A program made the position numbers and the translations under genes. Below the pieces are notes generated by a model that had not been told where the DNA came from, searched no databases, and was given only the letters and a program-made list of their open reading frames with translations. Below, piece after piece: positions 46,055 through 59,100 of a stretch of 64,000 bases of DNA (within the stretch, counting starts at the first letter, position 1; each line of letters begins with the position of its first letter). Origin of the DNA: Bactericera cockerelli (Eukaryota; Arthropoda; Insecta; Hemiptera; Triozidae); contig CM044961.1 of the NCBI GenBank assembly GCA_024516035.1, positions 35,068,953 to 35,132,952 of the forward strand, read 5' to 3'.

Positions 46055-47100
46055 AAAATCTCTTGGAAATTTGGTCCACCCTGATTGTTTTAGTGGAAAA
46101 TTCTCCGTTAGTCAGCTTTGGAAACTTGGTACTGCTTTTCATCCAATAACTGGGACACAAACTCAAAGTTCTGTCGGTGCCATTGCAGATTGATCATTAG
46201 ATTCTCTTCTTCTCTTGGAAATTTGGACCTTCCTGACTGTTTTAGTGGAAAATTTTCCATTAATCTAACTTGGAAACTTGGTACTGCTTTTCATCCAATA
46301 ACTAGGACACAAACTCAAAGTTCTGCTGGTGCCATTGCAGATTCATCATTGGAATCATCGAACTCTCTGGAAAATTTGGTCCTCTCTAATTGTTGTAAAT
46401 GAAAATTTATCCTTTAGTCAGCTTTGGGAACTTGGTACTGCTTTTCATCCAATAACTGGGATACAAACTCGAAGTTCTGTCGGTGCCATTGCAGATTGAT
46501 CATTGGATTCTCTTCTTCTCTTGGAAATTTGGACCTGTTTAACTGCTTTAGTGGAAAATTCTCTATTAATCTAACTTGGAAATTTGTTACTGCTTTTCAT
46601 CCAATAACTAGGACACAAACCCAAAGTTTAGCCGGTGCTATTGCAGATTGATCATTGAAATCATCGAATTCTCCGGAAAATTTGGTCCTTACTAATTATT
46701 GTTGTAAATGGAAAATTCTCCGTTAGTCAGCTTTGGAAAAATGTTACTGCTTTTCATCCAACAACTAGGACACAAACCCAAAGTTCTGTCGATTCTATTG
46801 CAGATTGATCATTGGATTCTCTTCTTCTCTTGGAAATTTGGACCTGTCTGACTGCTTAGTGGAAAATTCTCTATTAATCTAACTTGGAAATTTGTTACTG
46901 CTTTTCATCCAATAACTAGGACACAAACCCAAAGTTTAGCCGGTACTATTGCAGATTGATCATTGAAATCATTGAATTCTCGGGGAAATTTGTTCCTTTC
47001 TAAATGTTCTAAATGGAAAATTCTCCGTTAGTCAGCTTTGGGAAATTGGTACTGCTTTTCATCCAATAACTGGGATACGAACTCAAAGTTCTGTCGGTGC
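46055..47100. repeat. Alternating ~153-bp repeat (307-bp higher-order unit) spanning the aminopeptidase stop codon
   Basis: Units alternate between an A form (GTTAGTCAGCTTTGG, as in the gene) at about 46107, 46413, 46722 and 47027, and a B form (ATTAATCTAACTTGG) at about 46258, 46565 and 46872. A-to-A and B-to-B distances are 305-309 bp. Each unit carries the complement of the last ~25 codons of the aminopeptidase and its stop region. The 47027 unit is the real exon. Confidence 0.93.
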
Positions 47101-50100
47101 CATTGCAGATTGATCATCGGATTCTCCTCGGCTTGCTGGAGAAGGATTTGAGACTGCGCCAAATACTTGTCGTAGTATCTGGACTTGATTTCGTTGAACT
47201 GGAATTGAAATAGAGACATTTATTAAAAATAAAAATGATGTTATAATTATTGATACATCATAATATTGACAAGCAGAATATTGACAAGAAGAAAACCTAC
47301 TGCCAAAGGGCGTGATTATTGCCTGAGGTAATCTCTGCCTTCAAAAGCCATCGAACCTCTCAACTATTATCAGAAAACTAATGTGCAAACAATAACCTGT
47401 TATATCATATTAGCATTATAACATAGAGCTGGTAAAAGGTACTCAATATTTATCTTTTTTTTTCAAGTTTTTAAATAAAATGACATGAGATGTTATAGTT
47501 GAGAAATCTTGAAAATCTGATCAACTTATTATTATTCCCCTCTATTAAAGACAATTCGATAAAACTTTAGCAGCGTGAATGAGTAAGTATGACATCACTA
47601 ATATGATTATTACCTATTATTTGACATAGACATAATGTAAAGTACAAATAATGATGACAAAGAAATCAAATAATTTGGAAACAATATAAACAATAAAAAG
47701 AAAGAGAAAAAAATGGATAATATATTACATAATGTCCTAACTAACAGTCGGGGTAATTATTACTCCTCTAATTATTACCTCTGTTAATTTCCCTCTATTT
47801 ACTTCATTTCCTATTTATATTTAATTTCCCTCTATTTATTCCTCCTATTTATTTCATTCCCCTCTATATATTCCCCCTATTTATTTTATTCCCCTCTATT
47901 TTTTACCCCTACTTATTTTATCCCCTCTATTATTTGACCCTATTTATTTTATTCCCCTCCATTTATTTCATTCCCCTCTATATATATTCCCCTCTACTTA
48001 TTTCATTCCCCTCTATTTATTCCCCTTTACTCATTCCCCTCAACTTATTTCATTCCCCTCTATTTATTCCTCCTATTTATTTCATTCCCCTCTATATATT
48101 CCCCCTATTTATTTTATTCCCCTCTATTTTTTACCCCTACTTATTTTATCCCCTCTATTATTTGACCCTATTTATTTTATTCCCCTCCATTTATTTCATT
48201 CCCCTCTATATATATATTCCCCTCTACTTATTTCATTCCCCTCTATTTATTCCCCTTTACTCATTCCCCTCAACTTATTTCATTCCCCTCTATTTCTTTC
48301 ATTCCCCTCTATTTATTTCATTCCCCTCTACTTATTCCCCTCTATTTATTACCTCTCTCAACTCATCCTCCGTCACGATTTCGCTGCTGATCAGGGCGAG
48401 GTACTTGACGATATGCTGATTCTTGGGCCCATACAGGTCATGGATCTTGTCCACGTTAGCATACAGGTAGTCACGAGCCACGGCGTAACCCACCGGGTTG
48501 CCAGCCACGGAGGCGAACATAGTCTTGAGGTCCTGGGTTCGAATCTGAGAAGAGAGAGAGAAAGAAAATAAACATAGGTGACCTTGTGTTGATGTTGGAG
48601 TAGCGCTACCCATATTAACCTCACCCAGCCTTGGTTGGTCCGTCAGTATAAAACAGAGCCTAAAGAACGCACGAATCGCTCAGTGGTTCAGCCATCGCTT
48701 GCCATGCGGAAAGTCCCGGGGTTTGAACCCCCGCGCCGACAAAAATTTGTATTCAACATTTGGTTACAGTTGTTTGTAAGGGATAACTTCCGGAGTGCTC
48801 GTGTTGACCCAACACCTCAATGGGAAGTATTGTGTCACTTCTCGTCGTTGCTCACTCTAAAACTACCCCAATTGTCCTCACAAGGGTAGGGTAGGCCCCG
48901 ACATCCAAAGTACAGAGCCGAAAAATTCCGATCCCGCCGGGATTCGAACCCGGGTCAGCTGGAGTGCAAGCCGAGCAGCTACCAATAGGCTGAGGTGACT
49001 GCAACCTCTGAGAATGTAGAATTCATTTTTTTTATATCCTATGGGGTTCGGTGGAAGAGAAAGCCATAGGCTTTAACCTCGCCCCTTGGTTCACTACATA
49101 TTCTATTGTGTATTTTTTCATGTTATATTTTGTTGAATGTATCATGTAGTTGACCAATAAAGTGTTAAAAAATAATAATATCAAGTCACCTTGCGTTCAG
49201 GAGAGTCGAATGCGATACTCAGGAAGTTCTTCAGAATGTCGGGATCCCGGGAGCAGCCCAGTGCCCGCAACAGGGTGGTCTTCTCACTCGGGGTGTCAGT
49301 CTGCAGGTACCGGGTGTACAGGAAGTTCCACTCCTCCTGCGAGGCTGTCTTGATTTCCGAACAGTAGGTGAGGTAAGCCATGTCGGCGGGAATCCTGCAA
49401 TCAGTATAAACAGAAAAGTGAGAAGTTGTACTAGATGTACAATTGTACATTAATATCAGAACATACCTGGACAGCTGTTTCGAGCTTACGTGCTCTCTTC
49501 AGCAGGTAATAGTTCTGAATATCCATGCCATCAACTAAGTAACCTCTAAATTTATTGATCACTAGCGGGCTGTCGCCCGCTTTGCGGGCCGAGGCATCAT
49601 CTGACCTGGTTGCAGGGTTTTCAGTGAAACCCTTACAATTAACACTGCGACCTAATTAGATCTATTGTGACCAGTTGATTCTATTTGGTTTTAACGTCCT
49701 GACTGAGATAGATAGTCAGGACGGGGGTTTTACCCTCCATTCGCTGGGAATCGTACCAGCTACCCACATTAACCTCACCCAGCCTGGGTTGGGCCGGATA
49801 TGCCAGCCTCACGTGTTTGGATGAAACAGAATTTTCTTCGAAAAGTCTGCTCCAACCGTGAGTTGAACTCGGGAACTCTGGACTACGGGGAGTAGTCACA
49901 ACCATTACGCCACGGAGGCTGGCTGGGCCGAGGCATGGCCGTGAAAGCAAAAAGTCCTTTTTCGCCAATGGCAGGTGTTGTAGTGGGAATTTCGAAAAAT
50001 CCCGTCTTATTGCACATCTAGACTATAAGACAAAGCTACCTACCAAATTTCAGCTTCCTAGGACTTACCAGTTCGGAGAAACAGTGATGATCAGTCAGTC

Positions 50101-53100
50101 AGTGACATTTATATATTAAGATTGAATTGAATTAGTAGGAAGTCTATCTATATTCTGTGACTGCAGTCCAGAGATCTCGAGTTCAATTTCCGGTTGGAGC
50201 AAACTTTTCACACAGAAAATTCTGTTCCCTTCGAACATGTCAGGCTTTGATTTCCGGTCCTACCCAGACTGAGTGAGGTCAATATGAGTAGTGGGTACGA
50301 TTTCCAGCAAATGGAGGGTAAAACCCTCGTACTAATCACGATGTTAAATGAAATAGAATCGACCAACAAACTCATGCGAGATGTTTCAACGGAGAAATAA
50401 CCTGTTAAATTTGGAAAACTCACTGCCCAACAGCAGAGATCCCTTGCAGATGATTGGAACATCAGTCTGTCACCAAAAACTAAACGGTAGGAACGCTGTA
50501 AATAATCTCTTCTGTGTCTCGTAATAAATGTAACTTTAAATACCTAATTGTGAGTTAAATACCCCTTAAGAGCTACCGAACAACAGTTTTATTAATTTCA
50601 ATTTCTATGTAAATATTCTATGAGCCGACCCCAGAAGTCACTAGATTTATAAGGGAAAAGGCAAGGGAGATATTATATATTTAAATATTCTATGTACTTT
50701 GTTGTAAATAAAACTGTAATACAAGGCCATGCCTGGCTGCAGCCGCAACTCGACCGCAGCCGCTACTCACACATAGGCGTCCTGGTTGCGGCTCGCCTTC
50801 CACGAGCGGTACTCGCTCCTCATCCTGTCCTCGCACTCCCGCAGCCCGAAGTGGCAGGCTGCGGCATACAGCTGCGTCTTGTGCAGCCGCTCCTCGTAGC
50901 CCCGCAGCTCCTGGCTGTCCCGCAGCTGCGGCATGCTGCTGAACTGCTCCGTCAGGAGGTTGCGGGCATACGCCTGGGGATTTTTATTCATTTATTGTTA
51001 ATGGTTGAGACTACTGCTCGTAGTTCAAAGGTCTTCGATCACCGATTGGGGCAGACTTTTCGAAGAAAAAGTTGGGGCAGACTTTTCCGGGAAACTTGGA
51101 CTTATTTTCAAACCAGAAGATTGCTGTCCCTCAGTCTCCTGGAAATTCCACGCCATAGAACTCGGACATATGGTGACCCTTACTATGTGTCCGCTGCTAG
51201 GCTGTGGAATTCTCTTCATATTGACATTAGGGACTCACCTGATTTGGGCTCTTTCAAGGCATCCCTTGTGAGATACCTAAAATCTGGGAATGAATGAAAA
51301 TTTATATTCATTCATTATTTAGTGGTTGGATAGAAGAACTCCATCAGGAGAATCTTGCCTCTTTAAATGAAGCGTTAAAAAAAGCTGTTCCATCCGAACA
51401 CGTGAGGCTGATATCGAACTCCTTGGACACCCAGAAGAAATGTTCTGGTCTTCTTCTGTGTCCAGCTGTCCAGTGTCTCCAGCCAACTTGCCATTTTTCG
51501 TGGCAAGTTGCCTGGAGATATGAGAACTTTATAAGCCATTAAACCCTCGGGAAACTGCAAGCCAGCCTGGCTTCTCAGGGTGGGCTAGTCCGTTCTCTGT
51601 TTATAGTCCTCTAGGGAGACATTGGTCTTCTCCCTGTTTAACGTTCCCCAGCCAGACAAGTGTCCAATGTGTAGTGGAATAGAGTATGTTTAGTGTGTTT
51701 AATGATTGAATTTACTATCATAAAAAATATTAATATTAATGACGGGTTCTATAGATCTTGAAACACACCTAAAAAACACGAAACCGGGGATTGGGAATGT
51801 TAGTTCCAAAAGGATTCGACAAATTAGCGCTCATGCAGTAAATCGAGGGTTTTGCCACCTCGGTTTGGCGAGCAAAACCCTCGATTTATTGCACTAGCGC
51901 TAATTGACGAATCCTTTTGGATAGTTAACGTTCCCAATCCCCGGTTACGTGTTTTTTAGGTGTTTTTCAAGATCCATAGAACCGGTCATAATACTCACTC
52001 TGAAATGCTCGTACGGCTTTCCGGTCCTCTTCAAAAGTGTGTCCAGCGAGTAGAGACAGTTGAGGGCAGCCTTCCAAGGCAGGTATTCGCGCTCTCTATG
52101 TATGTAGTCTAGCATGTCGAAAGCTTTGCTGTACTTGAGAATGTTCACCTTGGAGAATTCCATAACGTCCAGGATCACCTATCGAATAGAGAATAATCGA
52201 TTTGTTATAAAGAATCGATGATGGTCCAACATGTCGAAAGCTTTGCTGTACTTGAGAATGTTCACCTTGGAGAATTCCATAACGTCCAGGATCACCTATC
52301 GAATAGAGAATAATCGATTTGTTATAAAGAATCGATGATGGTCCAACATGTCGAAAGCTTTGCTGTACTTGAGAATGTTCACCTTGGAGAATTCCATAAC
52401 GTCCAGGATCACCTATCGAATAGAGAATAATCGATTTGTTATAAAGAATCGATGATGGTCCAACATGTCGAAAGCTTTGCTGTACTTGAGAATGTTCACC
52501 TTGGAGAATTCCATAACGTCCAGGATCACCTATCGAATAGAGAATAATCGATTTGTTATAAAGAATCGATGATGGTCCAACATGTCGAAAGCTTTGCTGT
52601 ACTTGAGAATGTTCACCTTGGAGAATTCCATAACGTCCAGGATCACCTATCGAATAGAGAATAATCGATTTCTTATAAAGAATCGATTTGTAATAAAATG
52701 ATGGTCCAACATGTCGAAAGCTTTGCTGTGCTTGAGAATGTTTACCTTGGAGAATTCCATAACGTCCAGGATCACCTATCGAATAGAGAATAATCGATTT
52801 CTTATAAAGAATCGATTTGTAATAAATGATGGTCCAACATGTCAAAAGCTTTGCTGTACTTGAGAATGTTCACCAGAATTACCCTAGGATTCAATCATAT
52901 TGAATATGATTTTTTTTAAAAGGATGGGTGTTTCACAGCCTTTTTTATTTCGTAGCCATGAAACAGGAGCTACTGTAGACGCTTGTGGTCTATGTTGTAG
53001 CCTGCCCATCCCCTAGTATGCCTCCCCCCTGATGGGCGAGAAGTGACAGAATACTTCCCATTTAGGTGCTGGGTCAACACGAGCGCCCCCGAAGGTATCC

Positions 53101-56100
53101 CTTACAAACAACTGTAACCAAATTAAGAATACAAATTTTTGTTGGCACGGAGGATCGAACCCGGGACCTTCCGCATGTCAAGCGAGTGCTTAACCACTGA
53201 GCTAATTTATCCTAGGAATCACCTATTGAATAGAGAATAATCGATTTTTTTTATATTTAATAATCGATCCTTATTGTTGGTTTGAATCTCCACCCAGTGC
53301 ATGAATTTTTCCTGATTAATTTGAATTTGTGACCACATAAAAATAAGAATCTGAGGGTTAGGTGCTAGAAAATGCTTTGAGCATTAACCTCGCCTGGTGG
53401 TAACTTTCCACTAAAGAGTATTATTATTATTATGGTTCAGTGTTCATAATTGGCAGAGTTTTTTACTTGTAAAGAAATAAATATATGTATAAACAGGGAG
53501 TAGACCAGCAGTATAGCTGGGGGACTATAAACAGGGACTAGACCAGCATTGGCTTGGTTCTGGGGGCCCTTGTCAATTATTAGCCTCCTTATAAAGACAG
53601 TGGTGGAAGTGCTGAGTCATTCCTCCACTGTCTGGCTACCATCGTTCACGATGACGCCACCCTATGATAAATATGAAACTGGCATTGCACTGACCTGAAC
53701 TCTGTTGAGTGTGGGGATCTTGGAGTGGTTGGTGTTGAGCTGAGCAATCAGCAGGTCCCAGTTCTTCTCGTCATAGTTGATGCGAGCCAGGGCGTTCATC
53801 TTTCTGTTCACGAGGACCCATTCTGGGGAAGAAAAAAAAAAGAAAAAAATAGAACAAAAAATTGGCAATATTAACATCGTTGGTCTTATCTGATCTGGTT
53901 GCAGGGTTTCAGATGAAACTTCATACAATTAACACTGCGACCTAGTAAGATCTATTGTGACCAGGGAAGATGTTATTATTATTATCATAGGTACCTATAT
54001 ATTTTATTTTGATACATCATCATCTTCTCGTTTTTAATCCAAGTTTGGAGACCTCAGGATTAAAAATACATCTTCTGATTCAGTTCAATACTTTTCTTAG
54101 GATATGGGCAGTACTCATCAAAACGACTTATTATTATTAATATTATGTGACCTGGTTGCAGGGTTTCAGATGAAACTCCATACAATTAACATTGCGATCT
54201 AGTAAGATCTATTCTGACCAGGGAAGATGTTGTTATTATTATTATTATGTGACCTGGTTGCAGGGTTTCAGATCAAACTCCATACAAGTAACACTGCGAC
54301 CTAGTAAAATCTATTGTGACCAGGGAAGATGTTATTATTATTATTATATGACCAGGTTGCAAGGTTTCAGATCAAACTCCATACAATTAACACTGCGACC
54401 TGGTAAGATCTATTGTGACCAAATTAACATAGTTGGTTAGGAACATAGATTTAAAAAAAATAGATAAAGAACTCCCAAAGCCTTCTAGGCATCCTGTGTG
54501 AAGCATCTCCTCAAAAGGAAATTTAGGACACCATTTGCTATTAGCATGGTATTCGCCATTTTCTTTAATCCAGTGTATGGTATTTCCTATGCAGAAGGGG
54601 TGCTTCAGTTCTCGACCAATGTTCGTTATCTACTTTCTAAATCTATGGTTAAGAAGGCGTAAAATGTGGGAGAATGAGTGTCGGAAACAAACTATCTTAA
54701 TCAACCTCATGTCTCTTTGGGGGACGTCAAACAGGAAGTAGATCAGTGTCTCGCTAGAGGACTATAAACAGATGACTATAAGACAGGACTAGCCAACCCT
54801 GGCCGTGTTTTATAGTTTTATCTGTTTATAGTTTGTTTATAATCCAATGGGAAACTGGAGGCCAGGCTTACTAGCAGTTTCTCAATGGCTCATAAAGAAA
54901 ATGCCCAATTTTTCACGATGGTTGATCGCACATAGAAATATGTGGCTCAGAAAAAACCAACTTTTACACTTAAGTTTGCTTGGAGACCATCACTCCCCCC
55001 AGCAGTAATCAAGCTAGCTAATACAACAACTACCTCATGTCAGACCCAGTAGCTCAATGGTCTACTTTTGAGAATAAGATTCTGAGGATTTGATATGACG
55101 TTATTAAGTTTGATATGATATGACGTCATTCGGGGTTCAGTGGCAGAGAATGCCGAAGGGATTAACTTCGCCCAGGATTACAAAGCAATTGTAATTAAAA
55201 ATTAATATTGTTCTTTATTTTTTTGTACATATTTCTAAGTTTTTTTTAAATGTTTTTTTTATAATTTGTTGTTGTTGATTGTTTTGTAAAAAAAGTGTAA
55301 ATAAATAAATAAACGTCATTGGACCTGAAAATGAATCAAAACCCCTACCCGAGTCATCGAGTTCATCACTCAGCTCCATCTTCTCATCAGTGATGAGTCC
55401 AGGCTCATGCTGACTCAACTGCTTGCCGTCCTGGCATGGCAGCCACATAGGCTTCGTGTCAGGGAACCCGTCCATGCGAGAGGTTGCCAGGGTGATGGGA
55501 ATCCACCAACATTGGCCACTGGACTCTTTCTTCAGATCGGGCAGGGCGAGGAATCGTCTCTGTAATGAAAAACGGGCATCATATTTGTGTTAATCAAAAT
55601 CGTGATGTTTCATTTTCTCAAAGTGGCCTTACTAAATTTTCAACGGTTGAAGTTGTCTGGCTGGGGGACTATAAACAGAGAGTAGACCAGCAGTCTGGCT
55701 GGGGGACTATAAACAGGAAGTAGACCAGCAGTCTGGCTGGGGGACTATAAACAGGTAGCAGACCAGAAGTCTGGCTGGGGGACTAAAAACAGGGAGTAGA
55801 CCAGCATTGGCTTGGTTCTGGGGGCCCTTGTCAATTGATAGCCTCCTTGTTAAGACAGTGGTAGAAGTGCTGAGCCATTCCTCCACTGTCTGGCTACCAT
55901 CGTTCACGATGACGCCACCCTATGATGAAGTAATTAACCTTTTGCCGTTCTCGGGACTCGAACTAACCGGAAGTTGATGGGTGATACTTTAGCGTGAAAA
56001 CCACTACAGAGGAGCCTATCTGTAGGCTTCACGAGTCCAATAGCAATATCTTTCACTCTGTGGCTCAGTAGTTAAGAGCATTGGTTACTGACCCGGAGGT

Positions 56101-59100
56101 TGCGGGTTCGAATCCCGGCTATTATCAATAATCCAAGGCATTACGTAATGGCAGTTACCTGGCTAAATCGAATGGTCTTCTTGTTGTTCCCATACTCTTG
56201 CATGACACAACAGGAAACACAACTGTGGGTTTCACTCCATCCAACCCTTATCAATCCTACCATTATGAATCCTACCACCATCAATCCTACCATTATCAAA
56301 CATTACCTGGCTAAACCGGATAATCTTCTTGTTGTTTCCATACTCGCGTGTCACATCCACTACAGGGTAGCCTGTCTGCAGGGTCCAAGAGTCCATGATG
56401 GTTTTCACAGTCAAGTTTTCAGGAAGAACCTGTTAACAAGTAAGAAGAAAAGATTAAAGGCATGCCTGAAGAGACCCTATAAATCCACCATAACACCTTC
56501 TAAGTAAAAATATAAAGTGTAAATAAATAAAGAAAATAAATAAATAACACATCATCTTGCAGTGGGTCAGTGAAGAAATACGAAATAAGGCTTGTCAGGC
56601 CCATCCTCTGGCCACATATATTATCACAAATCATTGGCGACCATAACAAGGTAGGTATTCGTTATGAAGAGATCCAGCTGAAAAATGTGGAAGTCGGAGT
56701 GTTATAACCCAACAACCTCAATTATAAGGAAGAAGTTGAACAAAAATGTTGAGCTCATTTGAAAAGGGAAAAAAGAAGAAAAGGACATAGTAAATACCGT
56801 CCCTTATCTAAGATACCCCGTATGGAGGACTGTGATTCGGAGAAAGCCTTATAGTATGCTAAGGACTTTCCATAAATCACTATTCACTGTAGACCATATT
56901 AAAAATCATAATTCCGGATAATTATTATTAAATGCTTTATTAGATAAAAAGACAAAAAAATAGAAAAATGGAAACACTATAAACAATAAAATGCAAAGAA
57001 ATAGATAAAATAATATATTTGTTCTAACTAAAGGACGGGGTTATTGCCTATGGCAATCTCTTCCAAAACCGTTACCCCAAGAAATAAATAAAATATCTCC
57101 GATAAGAATCGGTATTCCTTCATCCTCTTGGTAATCCTCCTTTATAATTTGGCCTTAAAAGTACCTTGCTTTGGTGCCCAGCTTCGGTTAAACACTCCCA
57201 CAGATCGTCCTGTTCGGCATTCCGATATTGATACTTGCTCAGGTAGTTGGAAACCCCTGTCTGGAATACTTTGCCGGGTAGGAAGGAGTTCATCATGCGG
57301 ATGAGGAACGAGCCTGTGGAACAAGATTAGTTGGAAAATATTTTTTTTTTTTTACATACTTCCAAGTTTTTTTTTAAATTTATTGTTATTCATTGTTTGT
57401 TGATGATTGTTTTGTAAAAATAAATAAAGTGTAAATAAATAAAAATAAATTGGAACTTGTCAAACAAGATTAGTTGGAAGTTGAGGAAAAGTTCCACGTT
57501 TGTTTTTTTCTTTGACGATTTACTATGCACTTTAGTATCTTTCCAAAGGTTTAATGGCTTAAAAAAATTAAACCCAAATCTTCACGATGGTTGACAGCAC
57601 ATAGAAATATGTGGTTCAGGATGAGCCAACTTTCAATTTAAGTTGGCTGGAGACCATCACTCTGCCCGGATATAGCCAAGCTGGTTATAACAACAACAAC
57701 TTACCTTTTCTGTAAGAGATGACGTCAAATATTTGGCTAATCTCCGATGGGTTCCCAATGGGGACCGACACAGGATGGGAAGAGCTGAGAGAGTCCAGAG
57801 GGAAAATGAGTTGAATGTTGCTCAGAGCTTCCCCATCCAGTAGATTCCAAGACTGTTTGGATCCTGGCTTGTTGTAGTGCTGTGGATATTTTTTTCGTTT
57901 TGATTAAAATTCTCTTTTAGACATCGCATTGACACTTCAAATTCTTCACATAAAACCCTGACATAGTGTTAGACATCTTAGGACAGCATATCAGCTCAAG
58001 AACTCAATAACCTCAGAGCATATCAGCTCAAGAGATCAATAACCTCAGAGCATATCAGCTCAAGAACTCAACCGAATTTTCGTAACATGAAGTACATGTG
58101 GATATTAAATTTCTTTTTACTCACTTCTAAAATAGGTTTTTCAAAGACTACTTAATAATAACAATACTCTTTAGTGGAAGGTAACCAACAGGCGAGGCTA
58201 ATGCTTAAAGCATTTTCTACCACCTAACCCTCAGAGTCTTATTATCATGTGGTCACAAACTCAAATTAATGAGGAAAAATTCATGCACTGGGTGAGATTC
58301 GAACCAACGGATCCCTAGGCTACCTGGATTACCAGACTAGCGCCTCCTTAACCACTTGACTACCAGTGCACGGTCAGAACTACTTGAGTCAGAATCGCAA
58401 GTTAAGACTCACATCATTTAAAGCCTGAGCCGACATACATATAGGTTAAGACTCACATCATCCAAAGCCTGAGCCGACATATAGGTTAAGACTCACATCA
58501 TCCAGAGCCTGGGCCGACATATAGGTTAAGACTCACATCATCCAAAGCCTGAGACGACATAGTATAGGTTAAGACTCACATCATCCAGAGCCTGAGCCGA
58601 CCTATAGGTTAAGACTCACATCATCCAAAGCCTGAGCCGACATATAGGTTAAGACTCACATCATCCAGAGTCTGAGTCGACCTATAGGTTAAGACTCACA
58701 TCATCCAAAGCCTGAGCCGACATATAGGTTAAGACTCACATCATCCAAGCCTGAGCCGACATATAGGTTAAGACTCACATCATCCAAAGTCTGAGCCGAC
58801 ATATAGGTTAAGACTCACATCATCCAAAGCCTGAGCCGACATATAGGTTAAGACTCACATCATCCAGAGCCTGAGCCGACATATAGGTTAAGACTCACAT
58901 CATCCAAAGCCTGAGCCGACATATAGGTTAAGACTCACATCATCCAGAGCCTGAGCCGACATATAGGTTAAGACTCACATCATCCAAAGCCTGAGCTGGC
59001 ATAGTATAGGTTAACACTCTCATCATCCAAAGTCTGAGCCGACATATAGGTTAAGACTCACATCATCCAAAGCCTGAGCTGGCATAGTATAGGTTAAGAC

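Noticed and set aside
47934..48419. 161-codon plus-strand frame rich in Ile/Phe/Pro/Ser
   Set aside because: Translation of the CCCCTCTATTTATT-type repeat. No gene-like composition.
50692..51297. 201-codon plus-strand frame as one gene
   Set aside because: The first half is antisense to aminopeptidase exon 50973-50771. Only the last ~55 codons (LINE RT fragment) are meaningful.
52096..52845. 249-codon minus-strand open frame
   Set aside because: Produced by a 117-bp tandem repeat of an aminopeptidase exon edge, in a frame different from the gene.
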